In this document: piece after piece, positions 1 through 9,060 of the stretch
Layout: every line of letters begins with the position of its first letter
Numbering within the stretch: the first letter of the stretch is position 1
Assembly: GCF_021531495.1 (NCBI RefSeq)
Contig: NZ_JADYTY010000001.1
Location: forward strand, 186,001 to 250,000
From: Anaerovibrio lipolyticus
Lineage (GTDB): Bacteria > Bacillota > Negativicutes > Selenomonadales > Selenomonadaceae
DNA: 64,000 nt
Direction of reading: 5' to 3'
Program-made: the position numbers and the translations under genes
Notes under the pieces: generated by a model
What the model was told of the DNA's origin: nothing
Database searches by the model: none
The model's input: only the letters and a program-made list of their open reading frames with translations

Positions 1-623
1 GGTGCATCTTTCAGTATCAAGGCACCAGCAGCAGGATCCGCTTCTGCCACTTCCTTCACAACAGGATAGCGGGAATAAAAATCGTCAATACTCCACTGCT
101 GGCCATTTTCCTCTGCCAGCTTTTTATATTCCAGATTTTCCTGGTACATAGCATTGGCTTTTTTCCACGACTCCGAATCAGCCATAGTAACAGCTACCGG
201 TATGCCCAATTCCTGCTCCACAGTCCTTGCCTGGGACAGCTTGCCTGTCTCACTAAAGAAATAGTCGGCTGCTGTAGAGCTTTGCTGTATAGCCTGGGCC
301 ACAGGCTGAAAAAAGCTGTTATTATCATTAGCTACCGCATTGATATTAGCTGTTAAATCATGTCGATTATATGCCTCGTAGGCCTCGTCCCAGCTTTTGG
401 CCATCAGTACATCCCGTGTATCTTTATAGGCATCTGTATTTTTGATAAACTGGCCAACGGCAGAATCAGCCACCCACTCTGCCGCCTCCTTAACACCGTC
501 TATCATGGTATCTAATATACCCTTGTCATTTTCCTCTGACTCTCTTGGCTGGTATTCCGGCTGTATATTGCCACTCATACCCTCTAATCTCTGTCTTATC
601 GCATTGCGCTGTTCCTCTGTCAT
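1..623 (-). CDS. Large internal virion protein, partial (runs off left edge)
   Basis: An open frame begins with ATG at 623 behind an AGGAGTAATT ribosome site and stays open to base 1, so about 207 N-terminal residues are visible. It starts MTEEQRNAIRQRLEG and is hydrophilic and helical, with no signal peptide or membrane segment. I do not recognise a domain in this part. By position, directly after two other internal virion genes in a T7/BPP-1-like module, it should be the largest internal core (ejection) protein, the counterpart of T7 gp16, which helps form the DNA-ejection channel. That role is inferred from gene order only; the diagnostic C-terminal part is outside the window. Confidence 0.6.
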   Translation of the reverse strand, partial: MTEEQRNAIRQRLEGMSGNIQPEYQPRESEENDKGILDTMIDGVKEAAEWVADSAVGQFIKNTDAYKDTRDVLMAKSWDEAYEAYNRHDLTANINAVANDNNSFFQPVAQAIQQSSTAADYFFSETGKLSQARTVEQELGIPVAVTMADSESWKKANAMYQENLEYKKLAEENGQQWSIDDFYSRYPVVKEVAEADPAAGALILKDA

Positions 624-632
624 AATTACTCC

Positions 633-2510
633 TTATTCACTAAAAGCCGCCCGCAGATAATACTCCTTGGTTTCATCACTCACAACACCTTCAAGAATAT
701 CCCATATCTGGCTATAGCTGTATCCCTCATTTTTCTTTTCGTTAATCATATCCAGCACTTCTGTATCGTTCAAATCAGCAGTACCTGTGCCATGATAGAA
801 GTTATACCGCCTTGTTGCCCGATTGTACTTTTTCTGGTCAGATGCCGAAATAGTATCATCCGGATCGTCCATACGGTCGTTATATTCTTCTATCAAACTT
901 AAATCTTCTTCCTCTGTCAGAGAATTGAAATATCTATTAGCAGATTTATTTCTGCTTCCTCCGCTGGCAGCCTTTATAGCCTGCTTCTGTGCTTTGTTCA
1001 GCCTATTAAGATATGTGTTCTTAGTCTTTGCATTTAAGCCGGAATTTTCGATAGCCGCCCGCTGTTCTTCAAAAGTGTTACAGCCAGAGAGGGTTGCTTC
1101 CAAATCCTGCATTTTCTGCTTCTGGTCGATATTATAAAATCTGCTTTGATCAGCATATAAGCTGTACACGCCATCCATCAGCTCCTCATATCTATCTGCA
1201 TCAAAGGTACTGCCACCACTTCCCAGCCGGCTTGACTTGATTATCTTGCTAGGCTGTTGCCCGTCCATCTCCCGATAATCACCGCCTCTGATTACCATAC
1301 TCTGACTGGAGCTGGAGCTGTTGCCTACATAGCCAGTGCCTCCAGTAGCCACAACAACATGATCATTATCTCCGTAGATAATCATATCTCCTGGCTCCAC
1401 CTGATCAGCAGAATAGGGAATTACCCCAGGACCGCCATTTGCCGTCTGGCTTTTAGAAACCAGCGTAGGCACATCTGTATCTCCTTGTATAGACTGAATC
1501 CAGGAATTGCTATTGTCTGTACCTAGTATTCTAACGGCAGCCTCTACACAGCCATTTGTGCCATGTGGCATTGTCTGGCCACCCCATTTCTGATACCCTG
1601 CCTCAACACTATCAGAGGATATACCATTGCTTTTCGTACACATTGCACGGGCTTCTTTCTCCAGGCCTGCTATATCCAGCTCGTTAGTCTCCGGATTGTA
1701 AAATTTGCCTATCAGAATCCTTGATGTATCTTTTTTGTCATTGGCCTTTTTCTGCTTTTCTACAGTGGCATAGAGAGAATTAAACTCGTCCTGGCTCATA
1801 TTCTTTCTCTCGCGCTTCAGCCATTCGTAGGCATCGTCATATTTTTCATCAGCCACGCAGGCCTTAACAAGACTTGATACCGTCTGGGTACGGAATGTCA
1901 TTTTCTTGGCTTCCGTCGTGGCAGCATCCCAGCCCTGCTTATCCGCCCAGCTGTTCAGAGTCTCGTTCGCTTCCTGCATTTGCCCATAAACAGTATCTGG
2001 ATCCGCATAGCTGAGAGCCATGCTGTTTGAAAAGTTGCTCATTCTAGCGTTGAAAGTGTCAGTTTGATACGCTTCCCTTTCCTTGTTTTCCGTCTGCATA
2101 CCGAGTTTGCCGTACTGCTCCAAATCCTTTGGCAAGTATTTATTCATCAGCTGATAGCGTACACGGCCATTATAATTTCCCGCTACCTCCTGGGTAACAT
2201 CCTGCACAGACTGATTTACCCTGTCTGTCATGCCCTGGGCATTTTTACCCTTGCCGGTAGTGATAATACCATCTTCTGAGTAAAGGCTTTCATTCAGTTT
2301 TTGACTAATCTCGTTGCGGGCTGCCATAATGTCCGCCGCATCGTCCTCATCCTGTCTCTTTTGGATAATGCCAGCAATATGATTTGCAGCAGAGCTCCAA
2401 GCTCCCAGCTGGCTTCCATCAGTGCCGAAGGCTTCCTTAGTAACACTGGTAGATATCCTGGCATTAATAGTGTTAGCTTTTACCGCTGGTGTATATGTTG
2501 AAAACTTCAT
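633..2510 (-). CDS. Internal virion protein with embedded peptidase-like (NlpC/P60 or CHAP-type) domain
   Basis: 625 residues; ATG start behind GAGGTG. The N- and C-terminal thirds are helical and charged, as in T7-type core proteins. Between them, at about residues 295-430, lies a globular, Gly/Asn-rich section with a candidate catalytic cysteine in NGCVEAAVRILG and a candidate histidine in GDMIIYGDNDHVVVATGG, the spacing expected of NlpC/P60 or CHAP cell-wall hydrolases. It probably sits in the virion core and opens peptidoglycan during DNA entry. Its neighbours are a gp14-like core gene upstream and a further core gene 9 bases downstream. The structural role is inferred from context and the hydrolase domain from the Cys/His pattern; the third catalytic residue was not assigned. 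Confidence 0.62.
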   Translation of the reverse strand: MKFSTYTPAVKANTINARISTSVTKEAFGTDGSQLGAWSSAANHIAGIIQKRQDEDDAADIMAARNEISQKLNESLYSEDGIITTGKGKNAQGMTDRVNQSVQDVTQEVAGNYNGRVRYQLMNKYLPKDLEQYGKLGMQTENKEREAYQTDTFNARMSNFSNSMALSYADPDTVYGQMQEANETLNSWADKQGWDAATTEAKKMTFRTQTVSSLVKACVADEKYDDAYEWLKRERKNMSQDEFNSLYATVEKQKKANDKKDTSRILIGKFYNPETNELDIAGLEKEARAMCTKSNGISSDSVEAGYQKWGGQTMPHGTNGCVEAAVRILGTDNSNSWIQSIQGDTDVPTLVSKSQTANGGPGVIPYSADQVEPGDMIIYGDNDHVVVATGGTGYVGNSSSSSQSMVIRGGDYREMDGQQPSKIIKSSRLGSGGSTFDADRYEELMDGVYSLYADQSRFYNIDQKQKMQDLEATLSGCNTFEEQRAAIENSGLNAKTKNTYLNRLNKAQKQAIKAASGGSRNKSANRYFNSLTEEEDLSLIEEYNDRMDDPDDTISASDQKKYNRATRRYNFYHGTGTADLNDTEVLDMINEKKNEGYSYSQIWDILEGVVSDETKEYYLRAAFSE

Positions 2511-2520
2511 TTACAGCACC

Positions 2521-3156
2521 TCACCAATAATTTTTCTTGCTGGGATTGGTAATAGTCCAGCCCCTGTTTTTGCCAGCATTGAAATTGCTCATACCGCTGA
2601 CAGTATTTTCCCGCCATTTCATAGTAGCATTGCCAATGCTTCCACCTGTGCTTCCAGAAGCCGTAGGTGTTTGCGCTCCTGCTATACTTGCAGCCGTGGA
2701 AAGCAGAGTAGGAACAAGCTGACCTTTGGCCTGGCTGACCACATTATCAGCAGCCGCCCGTTTCTGATTGGCATCGTTAATATAGTTAGTCTGCACCACT
2801 CTACTGTTGTAATTATCATTGCGTTGATTAGTTAAGAGTGTTGCCTGGTCCTGTCTATAAGCATCAAGACCGCTGGATAAAATATCCTGCTGAGAACCGC
2901 CAAAACCAAGTCCTGCCGCTCCCGCTTGGGCACGCTGGGCACCCTGGGCCAATCTCTGTCGATTGCGCAAATCCCTTGCTTCCTTAGCATAGTTATCCGC
3001 TATCTGCTCCTGCTTACGTCCTTCAATCCTTGCATTCTGTTCATCCGCCTCTGCCTGTGCTCTCATAGCCTTAGCCTTTGTATCTGCCTGCTGAACCTGC
3101 TGCTGATAACCGAATAGCGCAGAGGCACCTATAAGACCTGCTGTTAAACTACACAT
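2521..3156 (-). CDS. Internal virion core protein, T7 gp14-like
   Basis: About 211 residues from ATG 3156, preferred because GGCGGTGAAAATA precedes it. The N-terminus has a short hydrophobic stretch (LTAGLIGASALFG), followed by a long Ala/Gln/Arg-rich helix with QQQVQQADTKAKAMRAQAEA, a pattern typical of gp14-type virion core proteins that insert into the host envelope during ejection. A flexible Gly/Ser/Asn-rich tail follows. The start overlaps the end of the preceding gene by 8 bases, which suggests translational coupling. The family call rests on composition, size and position between the gp13-like and peptidase-bearing core genes, so it is moderately secure. Confidence 0.6.
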   Translation of the reverse strand: MCSLTAGLIGASALFGYQQQVQQADTKAKAMRAQAEADEQNARIEGRKQEQIADNYAKEARDLRNRQRLAQGAQRAQAGAAGLGFGGSQQDILSSGLDAYRQDQATLLTNQRNDNYNSRVVQTNYINDANQKRAAADNVVSQAKGQLVPTLLSTAASIAGAQTPTASGSTGGSIGNATMKWRENTVSGMSNFNAGKNRGWTITNPSKKNYW

Positions 3157-3628
3157 TATTTTCACCGCCTATTGTAAATTTCCAAAACTCATTGCTTCCT
3201 ACCATGTATCCCTTATCAAACTTAGCGCCGTATGTACGAAGCCAGCGGATAGATAAAGTATTTTCTTTAGATACAAAATTCCAAAGCACCTTGTATCTTC
3301 TCCTCCATCTTTTCAGTATCTCCATACAGCAGCATACAAATGATTTCTTATAATCGTTGAAGATGTTTGAACCCAGGCACCATATCTGACCGCCCGGCTC
3401 CTTGTCAATTACTCCATATATGACAATTACTTTTCCCGTACTATCATAAGCAGCAAAGGCTTCATCAGAAGCCATGACCGACTCCTTGACTTCTTTATAC
3501 CTATCCTTTACCCCCAGCTTATCCATCTCATCAATATCCTGCTGGCGCATATTCTCCACCAGATTTTCTATAAACCAATCGCTATTTGCCCATATCGGCA
3601 CAATGCTATATTTACAAGCCTGCTCCAC
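3149..3628 (-). CDS. Gp13-like phage protein (GNAT-fold, DUF2833-type)
   Basis: 159 residues, overlapping the 3' end of the nozzle gene by 17 bases. The sequence reads as a small acyltransferase-like fold: DEAFAAYDSTGKVIVIYGVID resembles the beta-hairpin of GNAT proteins, and the C-terminal KENTLSIRWLRTYGAKF resembles the usual last strand. T7 gp13 and its relatives share this build and are needed for correct virion assembly, without proven acetyltransferase activity. It sits where gp13 sits in T7-like modules, between nozzle and core proteins. The assignment is by pattern and synteny. Confidence 0.6.
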   Translation of the reverse strand: MEQACKYSIVPIWANSDWFIENLVENMRQQDIDEMDKLGVKDRYKEVKESVMASDEAFAAYDSTGKVIVIYGVIDKEPGGQIWCLGSNIFNDYKKSFVCCCMEILKRWRRRYKVLWNFVSKENTLSIRWLRTYGAKFDKGYMVGSNEFWKFTIGGENNV

Positions 3629-5879
3629 CTAATGTCACTCCTCTCACTACTGACAGCAGGGTAAACGGATACGGCTTATCATGCCTTATATACACCCTGC
3701 CATTTTTATTAAAACCACCACTGCCCATTGTTACATTCTTGTCACCAGAAAATAGGCAGGGCTGACCTAAATCCATTTCTCCTATGTCGTAGACAATATC
3801 ATGCAGAGTATCCTTGTCCGGGCCTATCTCCCCGCCAAAGCTTTTAGACAGACGAAGCACCACAGTATTTACTGTCTGCTGCATACCCTGAATGTTGCCC
3901 ATACCGGATACCGATGTATTAAAATTAGGCTGTTCCAGCACCATTGTGTACGGGATGCCTATCACCACATTACTTGCTGCCTGTTCCAGCTCAATAGCGC
4001 CGTTCTGAACTGTCTTAGGATTAAACAGATAACCATCACCCATCGCCAATACAGTACGGCCTTCCAGGTGCTCTAATCCATTAATAACACATTCTGCTTT
4101 TTCGTATGTTTTTCTTACGGCACAATCCAGCATGATATAGTCCTGCTGATTTTCGCTATCACTATCCAAATCCAGCTTCTCAATATACCTGGCAGTCTTG
4201 CCGTTAATCTCCCGTGCAACCTGGCAATACACTACATCATTGTTCCCCTGCTGAGCCGCCAACACGGCCTCAACTACTCCGTCGGTCACAATATGGCTCC
4301 AACCATATACCTTCTGCTCCATAATGTATGTGAGACAAAGCAGTGTGCCATCAGAGCGCACAAAGTAGATAACACTGTCCGGTTCCTGAGCAAAGCTGCT
4401 ATCTACAATCTCCTTGCCATGTACAAGGTGCTTAGCTAGCAATGTTAAATCATAACCGCCATAGCTATCTGTATCATAGCTGTATGCCATATCACGGATA
4501 ATACTTCCCCGTCTCTGTACATATACCAATCTATTGCCTACCCTCACCGGCTCCACATCATTACAGCCGTAATTCTGTTGGAGTCTTGGTGTGATATTTG
4601 TAGGTGTCACTGTTTCAGAGCCTGATATTGTCCACTCGTTGCCTTCTGTTAATACAATCAAATCGTTACCGGCATCCATGTGTGTTATCTGATACGGCCT
4701 CAGCGATAGCAGGTCAGCTGATATAGCACTATCATCAGTTACAGTGCCGGATTCCTTATCTACAGAAAAATTTTCATAATCCCCTGTCATACTCATCCAT
4801 ATTCTTTGGGGATACTTCACATTAGCAGCAAAGCACAATCTGTCTTGGAAGAATGTTGCACAGCTAGGATACCCCTGCTTTTTTCCCCATGCCGATAGAT
4901 ACCAATTGTTTGTCTTATTCGTACCGCCCAGGGCTTTCTCCACATCAGCTGTTACTTTCCTTGTACTGACAAAGCCTGTTATCTTTGCATATCCAACATG
5001 CGTGTATGGATACACTGTTAGATCTGCAGTACAGCTTCCAGAGCTTTTTGCTACAGTAACACGCACCAAAGCGTACTCTTCTACAGTACCAGATTCAGTA
5101 GGGTTATAATCGTTGCTGGATGTGTACTGCCTAAGCTGAAGCCATGTAGCACCATCGTCATATGATATTTCTACCGTCACAGTACCGCTCCATGTTCCAT
5201 GACATGTGATTTTCCAAGTATCCCCCGCCAGGATGCTTTTACTTGTACCGCCGGTACAGCTTACAGTCTGCCCGCTCATGGATTGTTCCAGCTTTATCCA
5301 ATCCCCGACACTCTCTGCTGTCCATGTATCCTTTACGGCTGTCAGCGTAACATTCCCCGTTGTGCCGGATGGAGTTATAAAATTCTCTTCGTCAACATTC
5401 AAATCCCCATAGGGCACCTGCTGCCAATCTACATCAGCCAGTTTCCACTCCCGTTCTGAATACCTCATCAGCTTCTTTACAGGGTGTTTTCCGCTGGCTA
5501 TATATAGAACATCCACAGACTGCACAAAACGCAGTCCTGCAAGCTCTCCTGCCTCATACGGTGTATCCAGCTCTATACCAAGGTAATGACCATTGCGCCA
5601 TACTCTTATATACTTATGGCCAATCTCCAGCATATAGGAAATAGTCACTGTAAAGTTAAACTTAACCAGCATACTCTTTTTATCCTGGTACTTTGTCTGG
5701 CCACAGTAAATCATGCCAGGCCGTTTCCGTACCGCCCCATAAGGGCGTACAATGGCATTCTCTGCCTGTAGTAGTGCCACCTGATATTTATCCAGGTCTA
5801 TACGGCTGGCCACATCGACAGATATTTCACCGCCCGTAAATGCCGGCTGTATAGAATAAAACGCGTTGGGTGATGCCAT
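3612..5879 (-). CDS. Tail nozzle protein (T7 gp12 / tail tubular protein B-like)
   Basis: 755 residues, ATG behind GAGGAGG. The opening FTGGEISVDVASRIDLDKYQ, followed by ENAIVRPYGAVRKRPG and KSMLVKFNFTVTISYMLEIGHKY, is the classic N-terminus of podovirus tubular B/nozzle proteins. An insertion at about residues 175-310, rich in Thr/Ser/Val and containing CTGGTSKSILAGDTWKITCHG, reads as an Ig-like or carbohydrate-binding beta domain. The protein forms the hexameric tail end below the adaptor ring. It follows the adaptor gene after 12 bases. Family membership is clear; the nature of the inserted domain is inference. Confidence 0.82.
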   Translation of the reverse strand: MASPNAFYSIQPAFTGGEISVDVASRIDLDKYQVALLQAENAIVRPYGAVRKRPGMIYCGQTKYQDKKSMLVKFNFTVTISYMLEIGHKYIRVWRNGHYLGIELDTPYEAGELAGLRFVQSVDVLYIASGKHPVKKLMRYSEREWKLADVDWQQVPYGDLNVDEENFITPSGTTGNVTLTAVKDTWTAESVGDWIKLEQSMSGQTVSCTGGTSKSILAGDTWKITCHGTWSGTVTVEISYDDGATWLQLRQYTSSNDYNPTESGTVEEYALVRVTVAKSSGSCTADLTVYPYTHVGYAKITGFVSTRKVTADVEKALGGTNKTNNWYLSAWGKKQGYPSCATFFQDRLCFAANVKYPQRIWMSMTGDYENFSVDKESGTVTDDSAISADLLSLRPYQITHMDAGNDLIVLTEGNEWTISGSETVTPTNITPRLQQNYGCNDVEPVRVGNRLVYVQRRGSIIRDMAYSYDTDSYGGYDLTLLAKHLVHGKEIVDSSFAQEPDSVIYFVRSDGTLLCLTYIMEQKVYGWSHIVTDGVVEAVLAAQQGNNDVVYCQVAREINGKTARYIEKLDLDSDSENQQDYIMLDCAVRKTYEKAECVINGLEHLEGRTVLAMGDGYLFNPKTVQNGAIELEQAASNVVIGIPYTMVLEQPNFNTSVSGMGNIQGMQQTVNTVVLRLSKSFGGEIGPDKDTLHDIVYDIGEMDLGQPCLFSGDKNVTMGSGGFNKNGRVYIRHDKPYPFTLLSVVRGVTLGGAGL

Positions 5880-5891
5880 TTATTTTCCTCC

Positions 5892-6488
5892 TCATTGAAA
5901 TCTGGCCTGAGCATAGCTTTCCGGGAAAACAGTGCTCTTCCTTCGCTCCTGTGCCGAATAAATCTTAGCCGCCTCTATGCTATCCTGATACAGTTGGAAT
6001 TGTGTCTGCTGGATGCTGGCACTGCCTGTCAGTACCATAGCCATGTTGCAGGCCAGATAGTGAGCAAAGGCCTCTATAAACTCGTCTGGAAACATATCAA
6101 CATCTTTCACATTGTATGTGTACTCGCACCATGCCAGTTCTACATCAGTCAGCAGTGCCTTTTGATTGCCTGTCAGCATAGCTGTATCAAAGTCCTGTAC
6201 CTGCTCTTCTTTTGCGCTGGCTCCTTCCTCGTCAAACACATAGCGTACTGCCAGGCACCCTGCCGGATATGCATAGGCAAAATCCCACCCAGGTTCCTTG
6301 CCGGCAAGCAGTGCCAGCTTTACAGTACGCTTGGCAAACCCCCAGGGATACTGTCTAAGCAGCAATCTTCTGGCATGGTCGTAATGTATCTTGCACTGTG
6401 CAGCCTCTTCCGTATTATCATCCATAGAAGTAATCTTGCCTTTTGATAAATAGCTTAGTGCTAAGTTGCAAATATCTGTACTTGTCAT
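5892..6488 (-). CDS. Tail adaptor protein (T7 gp11 / tail tubular protein A-like)
   Basis: 198 residues, ATG behind AAAGGAG. The N-terminus TSTDICNLALSYLSKGKITS, then ARRLLLRQYPWGFAKR and WDFAYAYPAGCLAVRYVF, matches gp11-type adaptors, in which 'YPWxFA' and 'YAYPxDCL' are hallmark segments. Adaptors form a dodecameric ring joining portal and nozzle. It starts a tail cluster just downstream of a strong intrinsic terminator (6548-6586), so its expression may depend on read-through or antitermination. Confidence 0.85.
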   Translation of the reverse strand: MTSTDICNLALSYLSKGKITSMDDNTEEAAQCKIHYDHARRLLLRQYPWGFAKRTVKLALLAGKEPGWDFAYAYPAGCLAVRYVFDEEGASAKEEQVQDFDTAMLTGNQKALLTDVELAWCEYTYNVKDVDMFPDEFIEAFAHYLACNMAMVLTGSASIQQTQFQLYQDSIEAAKIYSAQERRKSTVFPESYAQARFQ

Positions 6489-6504
6489 TTTTCTTTTCTC
6501 CTTT

Positions 6505-6559
6505 CCTGTCCTTTTGCTATACCGCCCAGAGGGGATAAACGATATAGCAAAAAGGCAGG
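6505..6559. repeat. 17-bp inverted repeat between capsid and tail genes
   Basis: The arms 6505-6521 and 6543-6559 are inverted copies (15 of 17 pairs), centred on TTTTGCTATA, with a 21-base spacer. The right arm overlaps one side of the intrinsic terminator at 6548-6586, so the two folds exclude each other in the leftward transcript. Confidence 0.6.
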
Positions 6560-6586
6560 AAACAAATATGATTTTGTCTCCCGCCC
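6548..6586 (-). terminator. Intrinsic terminator after the cement-protein gene
   Basis: In the leftward RNA a 13-bp stem (GGCGGGAGACAAA pairing with TTTGTTTCCTGCC) is followed by a T run (TTTTTGC). It lies 6 bases beyond the cement gene and separates head genes from tail genes. Confidence 0.75.
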
Positions 6587-6591
6587 TCGGC

Positions 6592-6936
6592 TTAATCTAA
6601 TATATCATCATCCAACACCAGCGCGGCTGTAAGCTCGCCATCGGTATATGTGCTGGTTGCTTCCAGCTTCATGTAGCCCTTATTGCCTCTCGGCAGCTTG
6701 GCCTTGATTGGTAACTCTGTATATGTGGCCAAAGTTACCGGTCTGGTAAACGCTTCATCCGCAGCCGTAATAACAGCTACAGACAAAGTACCAGTCCCGC
6801 TGGCACCGTTTACATCAGCAAACAGAATCAAAGGATCACTGGCCTCACCAGGCCCCAGCTTGATAATGTCGCTGTGCAGCTTGCCACTGGATAAAGTCTT
6901 TTTGTCAAAGAATGTATTTTCACCATCGAAAATCAT
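6592..6936 (-). CDS. Bbp16-family capsid cement protein
   Basis: 114 residues, ATG behind AGGAGGTGCTGAT. It begins MIFDGENTFFDKKTL, continues with ADVNGASGTGTLSVAV and ends with an acidic tail (ALVLDDDILD). Small size, beta-rich Gly/Thr composition and position immediately after the major capsid gene fit the Bbp16 cement protein of Bordetella phage BPP-1, a trimer that clamps capsomers. There is no membrane segment. The call is from remembered family features and synteny. Confidence 0.72.
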   Translation of the reverse strand: MIFDGENTFFDKKTLSSGKLHSDIIKLGPGEASDPLILFADVNGASGTGTLSVAVITAADEAFTRPVTLATYTELPIKAKLPRGNKGYMKLEATSTYTDGELTAALVLDDDILD

Positions 6937-6950
6937 ATCAGCACCTCCTG

Positions 6951-7961
6951 TTAGGTAATAGCCGGCTCCTGCTCGGAAATAGCCTCACACTTCTTAACCG
7001 GCAGACCGGTGAAGAATAACTGTGGCATCTTGCCCATCATTTCCTGACGGGTAATATGCACATTGTTCTTATCCATCAGCCACAGCTCCAGCATGTCATA
7101 AATGCTTGGAGATACATACATGGCCATCTGCTTATCACCTCTATCAAGCCCCTGGATGCGGTTCTTGGCCTGTACGATAGCTTCAATGATAGCCTGCTTG
7201 TTGGCAGCGGTTTTCAGCTTAGTAACATCAATGTTGCGTACCAGCGCATTTGCACGGATATTCTGTACAGCCAAGCCTGCCTTCCAAGTGAACAAAGACT
7301 GCAAAGCCTGGTACTCACGGCCCTCGGAATCAGTTACAGTCTGTTCACCCAAATCACGGTGCTGCAAGCCCATAGCAGAGTTCTTTGGATAGATACCGCA
7401 GGTGGCCTGTGTGCCCCAGCCTACAATGTAGATACTGGTATTGGTATCAGTACCGGCTGTACCAGCAGAAATAACCTGGTGGCCAGCGGTACCATTACCG
7501 CCATCAGTCAGAGTATTGTAGCGCACACTCAATCCGTTGAATGTATCCGGATTATCATCGGTACTGCCATAAAACATATTGGCTGCCACCACATCAGCAA
7601 AGCCCTGCACGAAAGCAGCATCCTCAGAACGGCGGAAGCCTTCTTTGTCCCTCTGCAATGCCAAAAGCTCAATATCCACGCTGGAGCGATCCTCCAGGAT
7701 AATGCAGGTATCCTGTACCTGCTTAGTGGTGCTCTTGCTACGCTTAATACCACGGTTAATCTTACGAATAGACGGGGTAGGCAGGCTGGTACGAATGGTA
7801 GTTACATTACCAGTAGGCAGATTGCCTTCCTTCCAGCGGGCATCCTGAGTAATAGGATTTACCTTTTCCAATGCCTCAATAATAAATGCTGTAGTCCCGT
7901 CCGGGTTGATACGTTTCTTGTAGTCGCTCAGCGTCAATGCCTGGGTTCCTAAAACGCTCAT
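6951..7961 (-). CDS. Major capsid protein (BPP-1/T7-like podovirus)
   Basis: 336 residues, ATG behind AAGGAGATGATAAAGC. Recognisable segments include ALTLSDYKKRINPDGT near the N-terminus, VEL-type spine-helix sequence AAFVQGFADVVAANMFYG in the middle and NALVRNIDVTKL in the second half. The fold should be HK97-like, as in BPP-1 Bbp17. It lies between scaffold (14 bases upstream) and cement genes, the canonical head order. Length is typical for this group. The identification is strong on context and moderate on sequence alone. Confidence 0.82.
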   Translation of the reverse strand: MSVLGTQALTLSDYKKRINPDGTTAFIIEALEKVNPITQDARWKEGNLPTGNVTTIRTSLPTPSIRKINRGIKRSKSTTKQVQDTCIILEDRSSVDIELLALQRDKEGFRRSEDAAFVQGFADVVAANMFYGSTDDNPDTFNGLSVRYNTLTDGGNGTAGHQVISAGTAGTDTNTSIYIVGWGTQATCGIYPKNSAMGLQHRDLGEQTVTDSEGREYQALQSLFTWKAGLAVQNIRANALVRNIDVTKLKTAANKQAIIEAIVQAKNRIQGLDRGDKQMAMYVSPSIYDMLELWLMDKNNVHITRQEMMGKMPQLFFTGLPVKKCEAISEQEPAIT

Positions 7962-7975
7962 GCTTTATCATCTCC

Positions 7976-8650
7976 TTAATAAATTCCAAAATCAGTATTG
8001 CCATACAGGCTAGAGCGGATTGCTCCACTGTTGGCTCCAAAGCCTTTGAAGGTATCCTCTTTAGTCAAGTCACCCACAAAGGCCAACATTCTGATAAACT
8101 CAATGCGATTACCGGCACCAGTGTAATTCAATGCCTCCCGCAGGTTAGGTATTGCTTTCTCCATAGCCTCAAGGCCGGCGCCTGCCTTCTGCAAGGTTCT
8201 GTCAAAGTCAATGCCCAATTCCTGCTTGGCTTCCTGTCCCCAGCCGGCAATTTCATTCTGTCTCGCCTGCTGGGCAAGCTGTGTCATACTACCGGCATAG
8301 TTCATACCGTATGCAGCCAGCTTGCTTGCCTGCTCGTTGGAAAGCTTCAGCTCCTTGGCTATGGCGGCAAACGAGTCCGCCTGCTCCTGATTGTATTCCA
8401 TGCCTTCCGGTACAACGGATTTAAAATCATATGCCTCAGTTTCTTCAACTGTTTTTCCAAGCAGCGTTGACTGATCCGCCTTACCAGTTCCGACTTCATT
8501 CTCCTGGCCTTTGCTGCTTTCCTTTTTGCCAGCCTCAACTTTCGAATCTGGTTGCGGATCTCCCGCATTATCTCCGCTTCCTGCTTCTCCATCTCCTCCA
8601 GCCTCCCCAAACAGCTGTAAATCAAAATCAAAACCAAATTCCTTGTCCAT
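7976..8650 (-). CDS. Capsid scaffold/assembly protein
   Basis: 224 residues, rich in Glu, Lys, Gln and Ala. An acidic Gly/Asp/Ser-rich N-terminus (EAGGDGEAGSGDNAGDPQ) precedes a long helical section ending near the C-terminus (TKEDTFKGFGANSGAIRSSL). Such composition, with a position directly before the major capsid gene, is typical of podovirus scaffolds, which shape the procapsid and are then removed. No protease domain is visible in it or nearby. Confidence 0.75.
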   Translation of the reverse strand: MDKEFGFDFDLQLFGEAGGDGEAGSGDNAGDPQPDSKVEAGKKESSKGQENEVGTGKADQSTLLGKTVEETEAYDFKSVVPEGMEYNQEQADSFAAIAKELKLSNEQASKLAAYGMNYAGSMTQLAQQARQNEIAGWGQEAKQELGIDFDRTLQKAGAGLEAMEKAIPNLREALNYTGAGNRIEFIRMLAFVGDLTKEDTFKGFGANSGAIRSSLYGNTDFGIY

Positions 8651-8659
8651 AATGCCCTC

Positions 8660-9049
8660 CTATTCCTCTGCCTTCATATACCTTGATACGATAGACCTTT
8701 TAATTTCCTCCTGCTGATCGTTATAGGCCTTGCTTTCAGACTCCATTTGATGATACAAGGATAAACCATCACCCATACTGAGAATGTTTTCCTTTATCAC
8801 CAAGCCTACCCGCCTTTCGCCTTCCTGCACCAGCATAGCATTAGTATCCATAACCATGCTGCCATCAGAACGGAGCAAACCCAAAGCAGAATCAATGTGG
8901 CAATTCTCCAGCAATCTAGCTACAAACCACCGCCCGTCTGGGCTTTCCATTACATAGCTGATAGCTGCTTTATCCCTGCCTGCAACATTATCAGATAGTA
9001 CCTTGTTAATTTCCTGGTGCATTTCTCCAATATCGTATCCTGCTCCCAT
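8660..9049 (-). CDS. Phage protein of unknown function between portal and scaffold
   Basis: 129 residues if started at ATG 9049, chosen because AAAGGAG lies 6 bases ahead; a longer frame to 9082 would overlap the portal gene. The text MHQEINKVLSDNVAGRDKAAISYVMESP and the helical, charged C-terminus show no recognised domain. A conserved small gene in this position is common in BPP-1-like genomes and may assist head assembly, but no function is claimed. Confidence 0.6.
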   Translation of the reverse strand: MGAGYDIGEMHQEINKVLSDNVAGRDKAAISYVMESPDGRWFVARLLENCHIDSALGLLRSDGSMVMDTNAMLVQEGERRVGLVIKENILSMGDGLSLYHQMESESKAYNDQQEEIKRSIVSRYMKAEE

Positions 9050-9060
9050 AGCCCACTCCT

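Noticed and set aside
7056-7952. 298-residue rightward frame opposite the major capsid gene
   Set aside because: Antisense shadow without ribosome site; the capsid gene is well supported.
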